A stretch of DNA of 64,000 bases, from NCBI GenBank assembly GCA_039602395.1, contig JBCNJP010000023.1:24540963-24604962 (forward strand), read 5' to 3'. Source of the stretch: Deinandra increscens subsp. villosa. Lineage: Eukaryota > Streptophyta > Magnoliopsida > Asterales > Asteraceae. Of this stretch, positions 24,045 to 33,099 are shown piece after piece. A program made the position numbers and the translations under genes. The stretch's first letter is position 1; each line of letters starts with the position of its first letter. The notes beneath the pieces are model-generated. The model searched no databases, had not been told where the DNA came from, and saw only the letters and a program-made list of their open reading frames with translations.

Positions 24045-27000
24045 TCCCCCCTCAAGCGAATCGGTGGTGGACCAAGGCGAAGACATGAGCGGAAGTGTTC
24101 AAACTGAGGGCGTGAAAGACTTTTGGTGAAAATGTCCGCCACTTGAAGCTTGGTTGGAATGAATTTGGTGATGAGCTTTCCAGAGTTAACGAGTTCACGA
24201 ATGAAGTGGTAGTCAAGATCGATGTGTTTTGTTCGTTTGTGAGACACCGGATTTTGAGTGAGAAACAGAGCACTCTGATTGTCACAGAGTAACGTGGGGC
24301 GATCTGGAGGTAAAGCGTGGAGCTCACGAAGAAGATGTGTAATCCAAATGATCTCTGCAGCCGTATTTGCCATAGCTCGATACTCAGATTCACAGCTAGA
24401 GCGAGAGACTGTAGGTTGTTTCTTAGCGCTCCATGAGATAAGGTTCCCACCTAAGAAGATGGAGTAGCCATAGGTAGAACGACGGGTCTCAAGACATCTG
24501 GCCCAATCAGCATCAGAGAAACCAACTATAGATGTGTTTGTTGGTTTGGTGTAATGAAGACCAAGGTGCAGAGTCCCTTTAAGATAGCGAAGAATGCGTT
24601 TGACTTCCTGGAAGTGTGAGGTGGTTGGTTGTTGAAGAAACTGGCTCACCTGATTTACAGCAAAGGAGAGATCAGGTCTCGTAATGGTCAAGTACTGTAA
24701 GGCACCCACAATAAACCGATAGAGAGTAGGATCGTGAAATGGTTCTCCCTCTGAACTAAGAACTGTGTTGACACCGAGAGGTGTGTGAGCAGGTTTGGCA
24801 TCCATCATATTGGCACGTGTGAGGGTCTCTTTAGCATACTTAGTTTGACTTAGAAACAAGCCATCAGATGAGTGAGTTGCTTCAAGACCAAGGAAGTAGT
24901 TAATATCCCCCAGATCTTTAATCGAGAACTCATTGTGAAGGGTAGTGATGAAGGAATCCATAGTGAGACGATGATTGCCTGTGAGGATAAGATCATCAAC
25001 ATATACTAGTAAGTACATTAAGCATGAGTCACGATTAAATACAAATAATGAGGGATCCGCCTGACTGCACGTGAAGCCGTAGGACTTTAGAAAAATGCTG
25101 AGACGGTGGAACCAGGCACGCGGAGCTTGTTTTAGTCCATACAGAGCTTTGTGTAGTTTGCAGACGTGGTTGGGGTAAGTAGCATCAACGAAGCCTGGAG
25201 GTTGTTCCATGTAGATGATTTCACTAATATTTTCATGTAAGAAGGCGTTGTTGACATCTAGCTGGTGCATGTGCCATTTGTTGGTGACCGCCAGAGAGAG
25301 GACAGTTCTGATGGTGGCGGCTTTGACAACTGGGCTGAAGGTCTGAGAGAAATCCACACCTGGAACTTGACTGAACCCCTGAGCCACAAGGCGCGCTTTG
25401 TAGCGATCAATCGAGCCATCCGACCTGTACTTCGTCCTGAAAAGCCATTTAGAACCAACAATATTACGATTAGTAGGTCGTGGTACAAGAGACCACGTGT
25501 TATTTTTGTAAAGAGCTTGAAGTTCGGTTCTCATAGCCTCCTTCCATTCCTCCCTCTTTAGGGCCGCTGTGACGGTTTTGGGATCGGTGGAAGAGAAAAG
25601 AGCATGATGCAAAGGAGTAGAAAACACAAAATTGGCTTTGTGTTTGGGTTTAAAAATCCCACTTTTGGCACGTGTCTGCATCGGATGAGATGGAAAGGAT
25701 GGAGGTGGCGGTGGGGGTGTGGGAATGGGAGAGGCAAATGGCGAAGCAGAAGAGGAGGTAGTGGTGGACGAGGTGGAGGATGGAGTGTGGGGAGACGGTG
25801 GCAAGGAAACATCATCGGGGTCGTTTTGGGCTGATGGTATGGGGGCGAGATCGGGCTGAGCTGGGCAGAAGGAGCACGGTTGGCCTTGGGCGGAAGTGGG
25901 CGGCTCGCTGGGAGAATGAGCAGGTTGGGCCTGCATGGATGGAATGGGCCCATAAGGGTTTGGTGGATTGGGCTGTCCAGGTGCTTCGGTTGGGGAGTAG
26001 AAGCTGGTAACGGGAATGGAGCTCAGATTGGTGGGGGAGTTATTTGTGGATTGAGGAAACATATGTTCATCAAACCGGGCATGGCGGGTGATGTAGGTGC
26101 GGAGGGTGAGCGGGTCAAGGCATTTAAACCCTTTGTGCTTGGTGCTATAACCCAAAAAGATACAAGGCATGCTTCGAGGAGCCAATTTATGTTCGGCATA
26201 GGGTCGTAAGAGAGGGTAAACACGACACCCGAATGGTTTAAACATGTTATAGTCGGGTTTGTATTTAAATAGAACTTCAAACGGTGAGCGACCATTTAGG
26301 ACTTTGGAGGGAATCCGATTTATAACAAATACAGCCGATGAAAAAGCCTCAACCCATAAGTTGACTTTCAGATTGGCATGAAAGAGCATGGTGAGACCGG
26401 TTTCAACGATATGGCGGTGTTTGCGCTCGACACGACCATTTTGTTGCGGAGTGTAGGGGCAAGATACCCGATGAAAGGTACCGTTTTCCTCGAAAAGTTT
26501 TTGAACCTTGTGATTGATAAACTCAGTGCCTCCATCACTTTGAAAAACTTTTAATTTTCTTGAAAGTTGTGTTTGGACGTATTTAAGAAAGATTACAAGA
26601 GCATCATAAAATTCGTTCTTGCTTTTGAGCGGGTAGAGCCAACAAAATCGAGAATGATCATCAATGAAAGCCGCGTAATAACGGTAGTTGTTGACACTTG
26701 TGACCGGTGACGGCCCCCATAGGTCACAATGGACAAGATCAAGAGGTTCCAACGCACGTTTTTCATTTATATTAAATGGCAACTTATGTGCCTTTGCCAT
26801 TTGGCAAGGTAAGCAGATGTCCGGTTTAGGCAACAAAGATGTTATTGAAATTACACCATGGGATTGTAAAATTTTAATACTATCAAATGAGGCATGACCC
26901 AAACGGGCGTGCCAATCTTCAAAAGAGGCCGTTGGCCTTGATCTAGTAGCAACAAAGGCTTTATTCTTGTTGTCGAGGACATAGAGGCCATCCTCACATC

Positions 27001-27898
27001 TTCCTTGGGCTAGGACTTTACGAGTCATCCGATCCTGAATATAAAATAATGGATGAGAAAATAGGACATCAACATTGTTTGTTTTTGTAAGTTGACTAAC
27101 AGAAAGGAGGTTTTTGTGGATTTTTGGCACCACAAGGATATCATGAAGTTTAATGTTATTTGAAAGCAATGAGTCGCCTATATGAGTAACGGAAAGAGAG
27201 TTGCCGTTCCCGAATGTTACCCGGTGGTGACCCGATGTAGATTTTAAATTTGACAAAAGGTGCTTCGTACCCGACATGTGGTCGGAAGCACCGGAGTCTA
27301 CATACCAGTCGACATCACTAGAGTTGGTGGTGCCGGTGTTGCATTGGGCCGCAAAGGCTTTGGCGATAGCTTCTTCATCGACAGTGGGTTTGTTAGCCGA
27401 CTCCTCTGGTTTGGTCACATTCATCACACGCAACAGTTTACGGCAAACATTAGCTTTGTGACCCGGTATGCCACACCATTGGCACGGGTCGGAACTGCGG
27501 TTACCACGATTACGGTTCGATTGACGGTTGCGATTCGGGTCAGAATTGCGGTACTGTTTGCCGGAGTCTGGGCGACGAGGGTTGCTGGGAGGGTTGTTTG
27601 CAGGGGAAGGGGGAGTGGCTTGAGCAGCAAAGGCGACCGGTGGACTCGGACTAGTACCGGTGATGGCCCTGGAGAGGAGCTCGAAACTTTCGGCTTTAGC
27701 GAGCAGATCTGAGAATGTGACAGACGGGTATAGAGCACCTGCAGTGGTGGAGAAGGGCAGGAACGACGGGCCAAGGCCCGTAACAAAATAGTGGTGCAGT
27801 TCAGCAGTGTCCACCGGGTGTCCGACAGCGGTGAGTTGATCACTAATCGACTTGAACTCTCGCCCGTATTCAGCAACAGAACGATCACCCTTTGTCAT
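24032..27898 (-). CDS. Copia Gag-Pol polyprotein, 1288 codons after the TAG
   Basis: This polyprotein supplies all enzymes for copying and inserting the element. From the ATG at 27898, residues 1-135 are the second half of Gag. A CCHC knuckle is at 139-152 (CQWCGIPGHKANVC) and the protease active site WYVDSGASDHMSG at 198-210. Integrase has its zinc residues at H330, H335, C362 and C365 and its core at D392, D455 and E491, with the usual 35-residue spacing. A Pro/Ser-rich linker runs from 615 to 740. RT covers about 800-1060, with D881 and YVDD at 966-969. RNase H is near 1126-1260 (D1129, E1170, D1206), followed by the conserved tail. No frameshift is seen. The frame is continuous with 27899-28288 except for one TAG, so this ATG is probably internal, not the native start. 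Confidence 0.92.
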   Translation of the reverse strand: MTKGDRSVAEYGREFKSISDQLTAVGHPVDTAELHHYFVTGLGPSFLPFSTTAGALYPSVTFSDLLAKAESFELLSRAITGTSPSPPVAFAAQATPPSPANNPPSNPRRPDSGKQYRNSDPNRNRQSNRNRGNRSSDPCQWCGIPGHKANVCRKLLRVMNVTKPEESANKPTVDEEAIAKAFAAQCNTGTTNSSDVDWYVDSGASDHMSGTKHLLSNLKSTSGHHRVTFGNGNSLSVTHIGDSLLSNNIKLHDILVVPKIHKNLLSVSQLTKTNNVDVLFSHPLFYIQDRMTRKVLAQGRCEDGLYVLDNKNKAFVATRSRPTASFEDWHARLGHASFDSIKILQSHGVISITSLLPKPDICLPCQMAKAHKLPFNINEKRALEPLDLVHCDLWGPSPVTSVNNYRYYAAFIDDHSRFCWLYPLKSKNEFYDALVIFLKYVQTQLSRKLKVFQSDGGTEFINHKVQKLFEENGTFHRVSCPYTPQQNGRVERKHRHIVETGLTMLFHANLKVNLWVEAFSSAVFVINRIPSKVLNGRSPFEVLFKYKPDYNMFKPFGCRVYPLLRPYAEHKLAPRSMPCIFLGYSTKHKGFKCLDPLTLRTYITRHARFDEHMFPQSTNNSPTNLSSIPVTSFYSPTEAPGQPNPPNPYGPIPSMQAQPAHSPSEPPTSAQGQPCSFCPAQPDLAPIPSAQNDPDDVSLPPSPHTPSSTSSTTTSSSASPFASPIPTPPPPPPSFPSHPMQTRAKSGIFKPKHKANFVFSTPLHHALFSSTDPKTVTAALKREEWKEAMRTELQALYKNNTWSLVPRPTNRNIVGSKWLFRTKYRSDGSIDRYKARLVAQGFSQVPGVDFSQTFSPVVKAATIRTVLSLAVTNKWHMHQLDVNNAFLHENISEIIYMEQPPGFVDATYPNHVCKLHKALYGLKQAPRAWFHRLSIFLKSYGFTCSQADPSLFVFNRDSCLMYLLVYVDDLILTGNHRLTMDSFITTLHNEFSIKDLGDINYFLGLEATHSSDGLFLSQTKYAKETLTRANMMDAKPAHTPLGVNTVLSSEGEPFHDPTLYRFIVGALQYLTITRPDLSFAVNQVSQFLQQPTTSHFQEVKRILRYLKGTLHLGLHYTKPTNTSIVGFSDADWARCLETRRSTYGYSIFLGGNLISWSAKKQPTVSRSSCESEYRAMANTAAEIIWITHLLRELHALPPDRPTLLCDNQSALFLTQNPVSHKRTKHIDLDYHFIRELVNSGKLITKFIPTKLQVADIFTKSLSRPQFEHFRSCLRLGPPPIRLRGDINS
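24045..24056 (-). other. Polypurine tract of the young Copia
   Basis: On the minus strand CTTGAGGGGGGA directly precedes the 3' LTR. It primes plus-strand DNA synthesis and lies inside the coding frame, a few codons before the stop. Confidence 0.9.
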
Positions 27899-28288
27899 CT
27901 ATCGAAGATTATCCCGGAGCAACCGAACACGCTCCATGGACGTGTTGCCATAGGCGGCTTCGAGAGCCAACCAGATCTCGCGGGCGGTGGTTGAACCAAC
28001 CACAACGGCGAAGGATTCTTCGGACAGGGATGTGTTGAGCATGATGATGGCTTGGGTTTCATCATCGGTCCAGGTCTTGTAATCAGGATTTGGGGCTGAT
28101 TTTCCGTCGCTGACGGTGGTGGCAGGAGGAGCTGTGGCGGTTCCGTCGACATGGGGAAGGAGGTTGGCAAAGGTGAGAATGGGTAGGATTTGACTACGCC
28201 AGAGAAGATACGTGGAGGGTTTGAGTTTAAGCTGGGCCAATGCGTGGAACAAACCGTTGATGTTGAGGTTGGATGAGGAAGAAGCCAT
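27899..28288 (-). pseudogene. N-terminal Gag of the young Copia, ended by TAG
   Basis: The native start is probably ATG 28288, which opens MASSSSNLNINGLFHALAQL, about 110 bases after the 5' LTR. The stretch contains the Copia Gag signature KLKPSTYLLWRSQILPIL and LNTSLSEESFAVVVG, then EIWLALEAAYGNTS. It ends RVRLLRDNLR before TAG at 27899-27901, after which the same frame goes on into Gag-Pol. Either one nonsense mutation silenced an otherwise intact element, or readthrough is used. A single isolated stop in a very young copy fits the first better. Confidence 0.85.
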
Positions 28289-28383
28289 GGATGAAAGAAG
28301 GAAGGAATTGGGAAAGGAAAGGGGAGAGGGCAGAGGAAACGAACGGGAGGGGGAGAGGAAAAAGAGGGAGGGAGAAAGTTTTA

Positions 28384-28397
28384 GGCTAATGATACCA
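28384..28397 (-). other. Primer-binding site of the young Copia
   Basis: The minus strand reads TGGTATCATTAGCC with no spacer after the 5' LTR. The first eight bases match the initiator Met tRNA primer site. Confidence 0.85.
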
Positions 28398-28530
28398 TAA
28401 TGGGAATTGTAATTGATTGATTCAATACAATGTACAGACAATCTAAATATAGGAAAACTAAATACAAGAAGAACCCTAAACAATTACAAAAAGTACATAT
28501 GACCACCCTATACAATATCATGAGTTAATA
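28398..28530 (-). repeat. 5' LTR of the young Copia (133 bp)
   Basis: Its limits are set by the primer site on one side and the CATTG duplication on the other. It is very short for a plant Copia LTR. Confidence 0.95.
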
Positions 28531-30119
28531 CATTGCAAGGTCAGAGGTTGGATTGAGGTATCTAAAATGGAAGGAGGTGCCAAAAGATGACAAGAACAAG
28601 ATGTGGGCACAGATTCAGGTTATGAAACAGATTAAACATTTTCTCATATTAAGTTTGTTAAGTTATTGAATTCCATACATGTGACTAAAACATCCTGTCA
28701 TATGTTATTTTTTCAGCAATTATTCGAAATTGATGACTGTCGAAGGGGTTCTATAATGGTACGGCTTGGTGGGTTGCTAAGGAGTTTTAGAACAAAAATG
28801 TTCAAGAGACACGTTCGTCCCAACCTAGCAAGACCCACCGTGCTTGAGAAAGTTCCAAAGATGTATCACACAATTGTGAAAAAAGAACACTGGGACAGAT
28901 ATCTGACGAATTCAAGGTTTTTATTCAATTCAAACTGCAGATTTCATTAATTAGGTTAAGTGTTAATTAATGAGATTATAATTATATATCCTACTGTTCT
29001 GTTGGAAAGGCTGTGTCAAAGAGTGCAAAAGAGGTTCGAGCACAGTATGTTTATGATCATACAATGGGACGGGGAGGATACCCCTATCTGAGAGAAAAAC
29101 TGGTAATAAGCTAAGTGTGTTAATTAATTACACCCAGTCATGGTTAAGAACGTGCAATGTATGTTTCAAGTCTGATATATATTATTATTATAATACAAGG
29201 TACAAAACAAAGAAATTGCAGCTGATGATTGCCCCTCTCGAGCGTTTATGTGGAGGAAAGGAAGGGTAAATAAAGAGGGGGAATACAAAACGCCTGTGGT
29301 GAAGGGCGTAGTCGATGATATAGTAAGTTTAATTGCTATATATATACCTAATTATTCACATGTTAAAAATTAACAGCACCTCACTACATTAACTAAATTA
29401 ATTACTGCAGGCCGAGAATGAAGCAAAAATAAATGCGGGATCCGTGAATGTAGAACCGGGAACGGATGCCCTGACATTGGTCCTTGGCAAGGAAAGGGGT
29501 GGATACCTAAAAGGTATTGGGTATGGAGTGACTTCCCGTGGATATTGGCAGGGTGCTCCAAAAGGGCGATCGAAAGAACGGATCAAAAAACTTGAGGCGG
29601 AACTAAAAAATGAAAGACAGCTGCGTGAGAAAAAGGATCAAGAGGTTGAGCACCTCACTGATATGGTTAAATCACAGGATGATAAAATTGATATGCTTAC
29701 ATCGTTTATGAACAGGATTATTGATGAAAAACAAGCTACAGCGGTAAATTCTGTAAGGGACAAGTTATATATATATATATACCTATAATTAATTATATTA
29801 TATATACTTTACTTTTTATCAATTAATTATTATAAATCATTAAATCATTTCGTAGGTAAAGTCCGCGGAGGGGCCTCTTACTACAGCTGTAAGATCTAAA
29901 AACAGTTGTGATCAACATTCCAATGTAAATACAACGGTAATTAAATATTATTGCTGATATGATCAATCTCACATGAGCGCATATTTATTAATTAATTAAC
30001 TAATTGAATTAATTGTACGTAGGACATGATCAATTCCGCGCACAATACATCGCGGAAACAATCTACTCCATCAAACTCATCTCAGAGGTCGGCCGATAAG
30101 GTACGGATTTGAAACAGTT

Positions 30120-30470
30120 CTGAATTTGAGTTGATCTGGAAGATTCAAGTTAATCTGGATGAACATGCGTCTCTAGTTATAGTTCATCCGGATAGTTAGA
30201 GTTCATCCGGATAGTTAAAATTTCTCAGGATAGGTAAGGTTCATCAGGATAGTAAAAAGTTCATCAGGATAGTTAGAGTTCATCGGGATAGTTAGAGTTG
30301 ATCCGGAACATTCTAGTTCATCTGGATGAACATGCGTCTCTAGTTATAGTTCACCGTGTTGGTTATAGCTAGTTTATCCGGATAGTTAAAGTTCACCAGT
30401 ATAGGTAAAGTTCATCAGGATAGTTAAAGTTCATCAGGATAGTTGGAGTTGTTCCGGAATATAATTATTA
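30120..30470 (+). repeat. Tandem array of a 19-21 bp unit in a CACTA intron
   Basis: About a dozen imperfect copies of the unit AGTTCATCNGGATAGTTA fill the intron between exons 30023-30100 and 30588-30650. A longer copy with GGATGAACATGCGTCTCTAG occurs twice (about 30158 and 30323), suggesting a higher-order repeat. Confidence 0.85.
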
Positions 30471-30808
30471 ATTAATTGTTCCGGATATGATAAGTTTGTA
30501 CTTCATCCGAATGGTTCTTTGGATAGTTAAATAATGTTTATAAGCCTGTTATGAGCGATATGATTTTATTAATTAATTGAATTGTAGGTCTCTTCTGCGA
30601 CTCTATCACAACACACTCCTCCATCTACAACAGCGTCGCAAAAGGAAAGGGTAACTATTTTAATTTACACAGTTGTGTACTTCCCTTATAACTAATTGCT
30701 ATATGATCATTTAATTAAATGTTGATGCTGTCTTTAGGGGAGAAAGAGAAAAATGACAGAAGCAGCAGCTGCTGCAGCCAGTACTGCTGGGGCATCAGAG
30801 CAGGAAGT

Positions 30809-30849
<41 letters not shown>

Positions 30850-31691
30850 GTATATATAATTAATTTAGAAATTTGACAAATCGCTTTGACGTTATTGTTA
30901 ATTAATATATATGTTACTAATCAGTTAATTACATGGTGTCAATTTAGGAAAAGAATAAGAGACATGCAAAACCAGTAAAACCTGCAGCTCGTAAAGTACC
31001 TAAGAGTGATCGGTTGGAAAAACCAAATAATAATGATGCCATTGCAGCTCCTATCAATCAGCGAGTAATCCAAGAGGTATATAGATTAGTATATACCACA
31101 ATTTTTTTATTCTAGTTTTGACTTTAATTAATTAATTGTCACTTCTGATCAGGGGAGCCAGCAAACTGCGACGTTGCACATGGAGGGGGATCCAATGAAC
31201 GTTGTGGGAATGGCTAGATTATATCCAAAACAAAAAGATGAGAAGATTCATGGAAAGCCATTACCTCCTGGTTGCCGTAGAATTACAGCTTATCAGGTCA
31301 ATAAGGGTGCAACATTTTTACCATTCCCAATAGATGATAAAGCAACGCTATTTATATTTAGTCAGATAGATCACAGCCGGTTGATCATTCATTCTAATAA
31401 CAAGTCAGATAGATCACAGCCGGTTGATCATTCTACGGTTCAAAAAGTAGTGGAACAACCACAGGTAATTACTACATTAATTAATCGTATTCGCTAATTA
31501 ATTAACTTTATATATATATATATATATCTGATCGGTTTTATTTGTCATGTTTCCAGGTAAATAATGATCGGAAAAAGATGCCAAAAGTGTACGTAACACC
31601 AACCCAGCTGATGAATCAAAATCTGAAAAACAGAAAACTCAGTATACGGATCCAGCAGAAGCAGCTGATCAGCACGGACAAAAAATTATAA

Positions 31692-32485
31692 TTAAATATT
31701 ATAGAAATTAAACTTTGATTAGTGTCGTATGTTATCTTTTTGAACAGCATCATGATTAGTGTATATATATGTACATTAATTTTTAATTATAATATATGAT
31801 TTTTAAGGTTTCTCTATATAAATTAATATGCAGTATAATTAATTGTAATTAAGAAAATATATGTGACCATATATATAATACCAAAGGCCACACTTTTTAT
31901 ATTTTAACGTGGCCGTTGCCACCATTTGGCCACGCGTATTGGGACAAATTATGTGATTTCAACTACCCTTTGGCCACTTTTTTTCCCCAAATATACGTGG
32001 CTAAAACACAAATATACGTGACCATATCATACCAAAGGCCACGTTTTTTATATTTTAATGTGGCCGTTGCCACCCTTTGGCCACCCGTATTGGGACAAAA
32101 TGTATGATTTCAACAACCCATTTGGCCACGTTTTTTTACAACATATGTGGCTAAAACACAAATATACGTGACCATATAATACCAAAGGCCACGCTATTTA
32201 TATTTTAACGTGGCCGTTGCCTCCCTTCGGCCACGTTAAACTAACAAATGTGGCCGTTGGGACCCTTTGGCCACGCTTTCCAGAAGAATTGTATGATTAC
32301 AACAACAAATATTGGTACCCTTTAGCCACGCTTCTAGGTGGCTTCAGCCACTGATATTGTAACGTGGCCGTAGGATTCATAAGGTGACGGGACCTTTGGT
32401 GTCGATTGGAAAGGAAGAGAAAAATGTGACCAAACACCTTTGGTCACGGTTTTTTTCGTGGCCAAAGGTGAATTTTGACGTAGTG
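31692..32485 (+). repeat. CACTA 3' non-coding and subterminal repeat region
   Basis: After about 170 bp of AT-rich DNA, the stretch 31860-32485 contains repeated blocks of GGCCACG, CGTGGCCGTTG and CCTTTGGCCACG in both orientations, ending in the terminal CACTA repeat. Larger units near 31880, 32030 and 32180 share ACCAAAGGCCACG followed by TTTATATTTTAA, spaced about 140-150 bp. Such arrays bind the element's own DNA-binding protein in known CACTA elements; that role here is inferred. Confidence 0.8.
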
Positions 32486-32488
32486 TGA

Positions 32489-32767
32489 GGTAATGGAAAA
32501 TTGCCTGATAGAGTTAGAAGGAATCAAACTACCTGTAAGGTTATTTCCTATGACTATAGGTGGTTTCGATATTGTACTAGGAATGGATTGGCTCGCAGAA
32601 AATGACGCTCAGATTATTTGTAATCAGAAGAAGGTGCAACTTTGTGTGCCAACTGGAGAAGTCATATCCGTATACGGGGATCGTGACCGTTCTGCAGTAA
32701 AAATCATTTCCATGATTAAGGCACGGAAGTTTATGAGTCAAGGATGTAAGTCGTACTTAGCTTATGC
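32489..32767 (+). pseudogene. Protease end of the central Gypsy element
   Basis: The frame resumes after the CACTA with MENCLIELEGIKLPVRLFPM and FDIVLGMDWLAENDAQIICN, the second half of the retropepsin domain. It continues through a linker to SYLAYAID, where the MITE at 32776 interrupts. The active-site half of the protease is not visible and must be in the gap region or lost with it. Confidence 0.85.
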
Positions 32768-32775
32768 TATTGACC

Positions 32776-33091
32776 AGTAGGGGCCCTGAGCATGTGCGAG
32801 AGGTGCGACGGAACGGGGCCTATCTTTTTCGGGGGCCCATATTTAAAAAAAATTATCTATATTATAAACTATGAACACTTAATCAATCAATTTGCTATAA
32901 AAATGCTAAGAGATCTATAAAATTTATCGGTAATTACTTAGAATGTCATTTTAAAACCATAATTTTCTTATTTTATCGTTATAACTTATTTTCTGCCTTA
33001 TTTAAGAACCTCTTCCATTTACAATTTTTTTCGAATGGGGCCCATTTTTTTAACTCGAACAGGACCTCTAAATTCTCAGGATCGGCCCTGA
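32776..33091. mobile_element. hAT-type MITE, 316 bp, with 8-bp target duplication
   Basis: Flanks are TATTGACC (32768-32775) and TATTGACT (33092-33099), an 8-bp duplication with one mismatch. The ends are inverted: the left has GGGGCCCTGAGCA and the right, in reverse complement, TCAGGGCCGATCCTGAGA. Removing the insert and one flank restores an open Gypsy frame at the junction. It has no coding capacity. An 8-bp duplication with such ends points to hAT. Confidence 0.8.
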
Positions 33092-33099
33092 TATTGACT

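Larger units (their letters stand above)
23912..28530 (-). mobile_element. Young Copia element with TA...TA ends, TSD CATTG
   Basis: Two 133-bp LTRs (23912-24044 and 28398-28530) appear identical by eye. The perfect duplication CATTG flanks them (23907-23911 and 28531-28535). On its own (minus) strand the LTR starts TATTAACTCATG and ends CCCATTA, so the termini are TA...TA instead of TG...CA. The primer site directly abuts the 5' LTR, and a purine tract abuts the 3' LTR. A single long frame encodes Gag, protease, integrase, RT and RNase H, interrupted once by TAG at 27899-27901. Integrase before RT makes it Ty1/Copia. It is among the youngest insertions here. Confidence 0.95.
23744..31691 (+). 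pseudogene. CACTA-encoded Ptta/En/Spm-type transposase protein (Transposase_24), split by Copia
   Basis: This appears to be the accessory CACTA protein (Transposase_24 type), not the DDE transposase. The first visible exon ends at 23911, where the Copia sits, and resumes at 28536-28618 (FSSFLGDI, then LRYLKWKEVPKDDKNKMW). Later exons proposed from GT/AG borders are 28717-28916, 29010-29102, 29200-29322, 29411-29743, 29856-29936, 30023-30100, 30588-30650, 30738-30809, 30948-31076, 31153-31464 and 31557-31691 (TAA). Landmarks are HTMGRGGYPYL (exon 3), PSRAFMWRKG (exon 4), and ALTLVLGKERGGYLKGIGYG with a coiled coil (exon 5). Exon 11 has MARLYPKQKDEKIHGKPLPP and a 36-bp direct repeat. Except the 200-nt exon at 28717, all complete internal exons are multiples of three. 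The start is lost in the gap. Confidence 0.75.
23744..32485 (+). mobile_element. CACTA (En/Spm) DNA transposon, left end in the gap
   Basis: The right end reads TTTTGACGTAGTG (ending 32485), which in reverse complement starts CACTACGTCAAAA, the CACTA terminal signature. The Gypsy protease frame resumes immediately after it at 32486-32489. The terminal 600 bp carry many copies of a GGCCACG/CGTGGCC word in both orientations, as in the subterminal binding-site arrays of this superfamily. The body is a multi-exon plus-strand gene of the plant Ptta/En/Spm type. Without the Copia at 23912-28530 (plus its extra 5 bases), about 4.1 kb of the element is visible. Confidence 0.85.

Noticed and set aside
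24279..27994. Many frames of 60-150 codons antisense to the Copia Gag-Pol
   Set aside because: They are shadows of a well-supported 1288-codon frame and show no domains.
30120..30470. Regular short repeats considered as a CRISPR-like array
   Set aside because: Units are contiguous, imperfect and without unique spacers, and the window is plant nuclear DNA.
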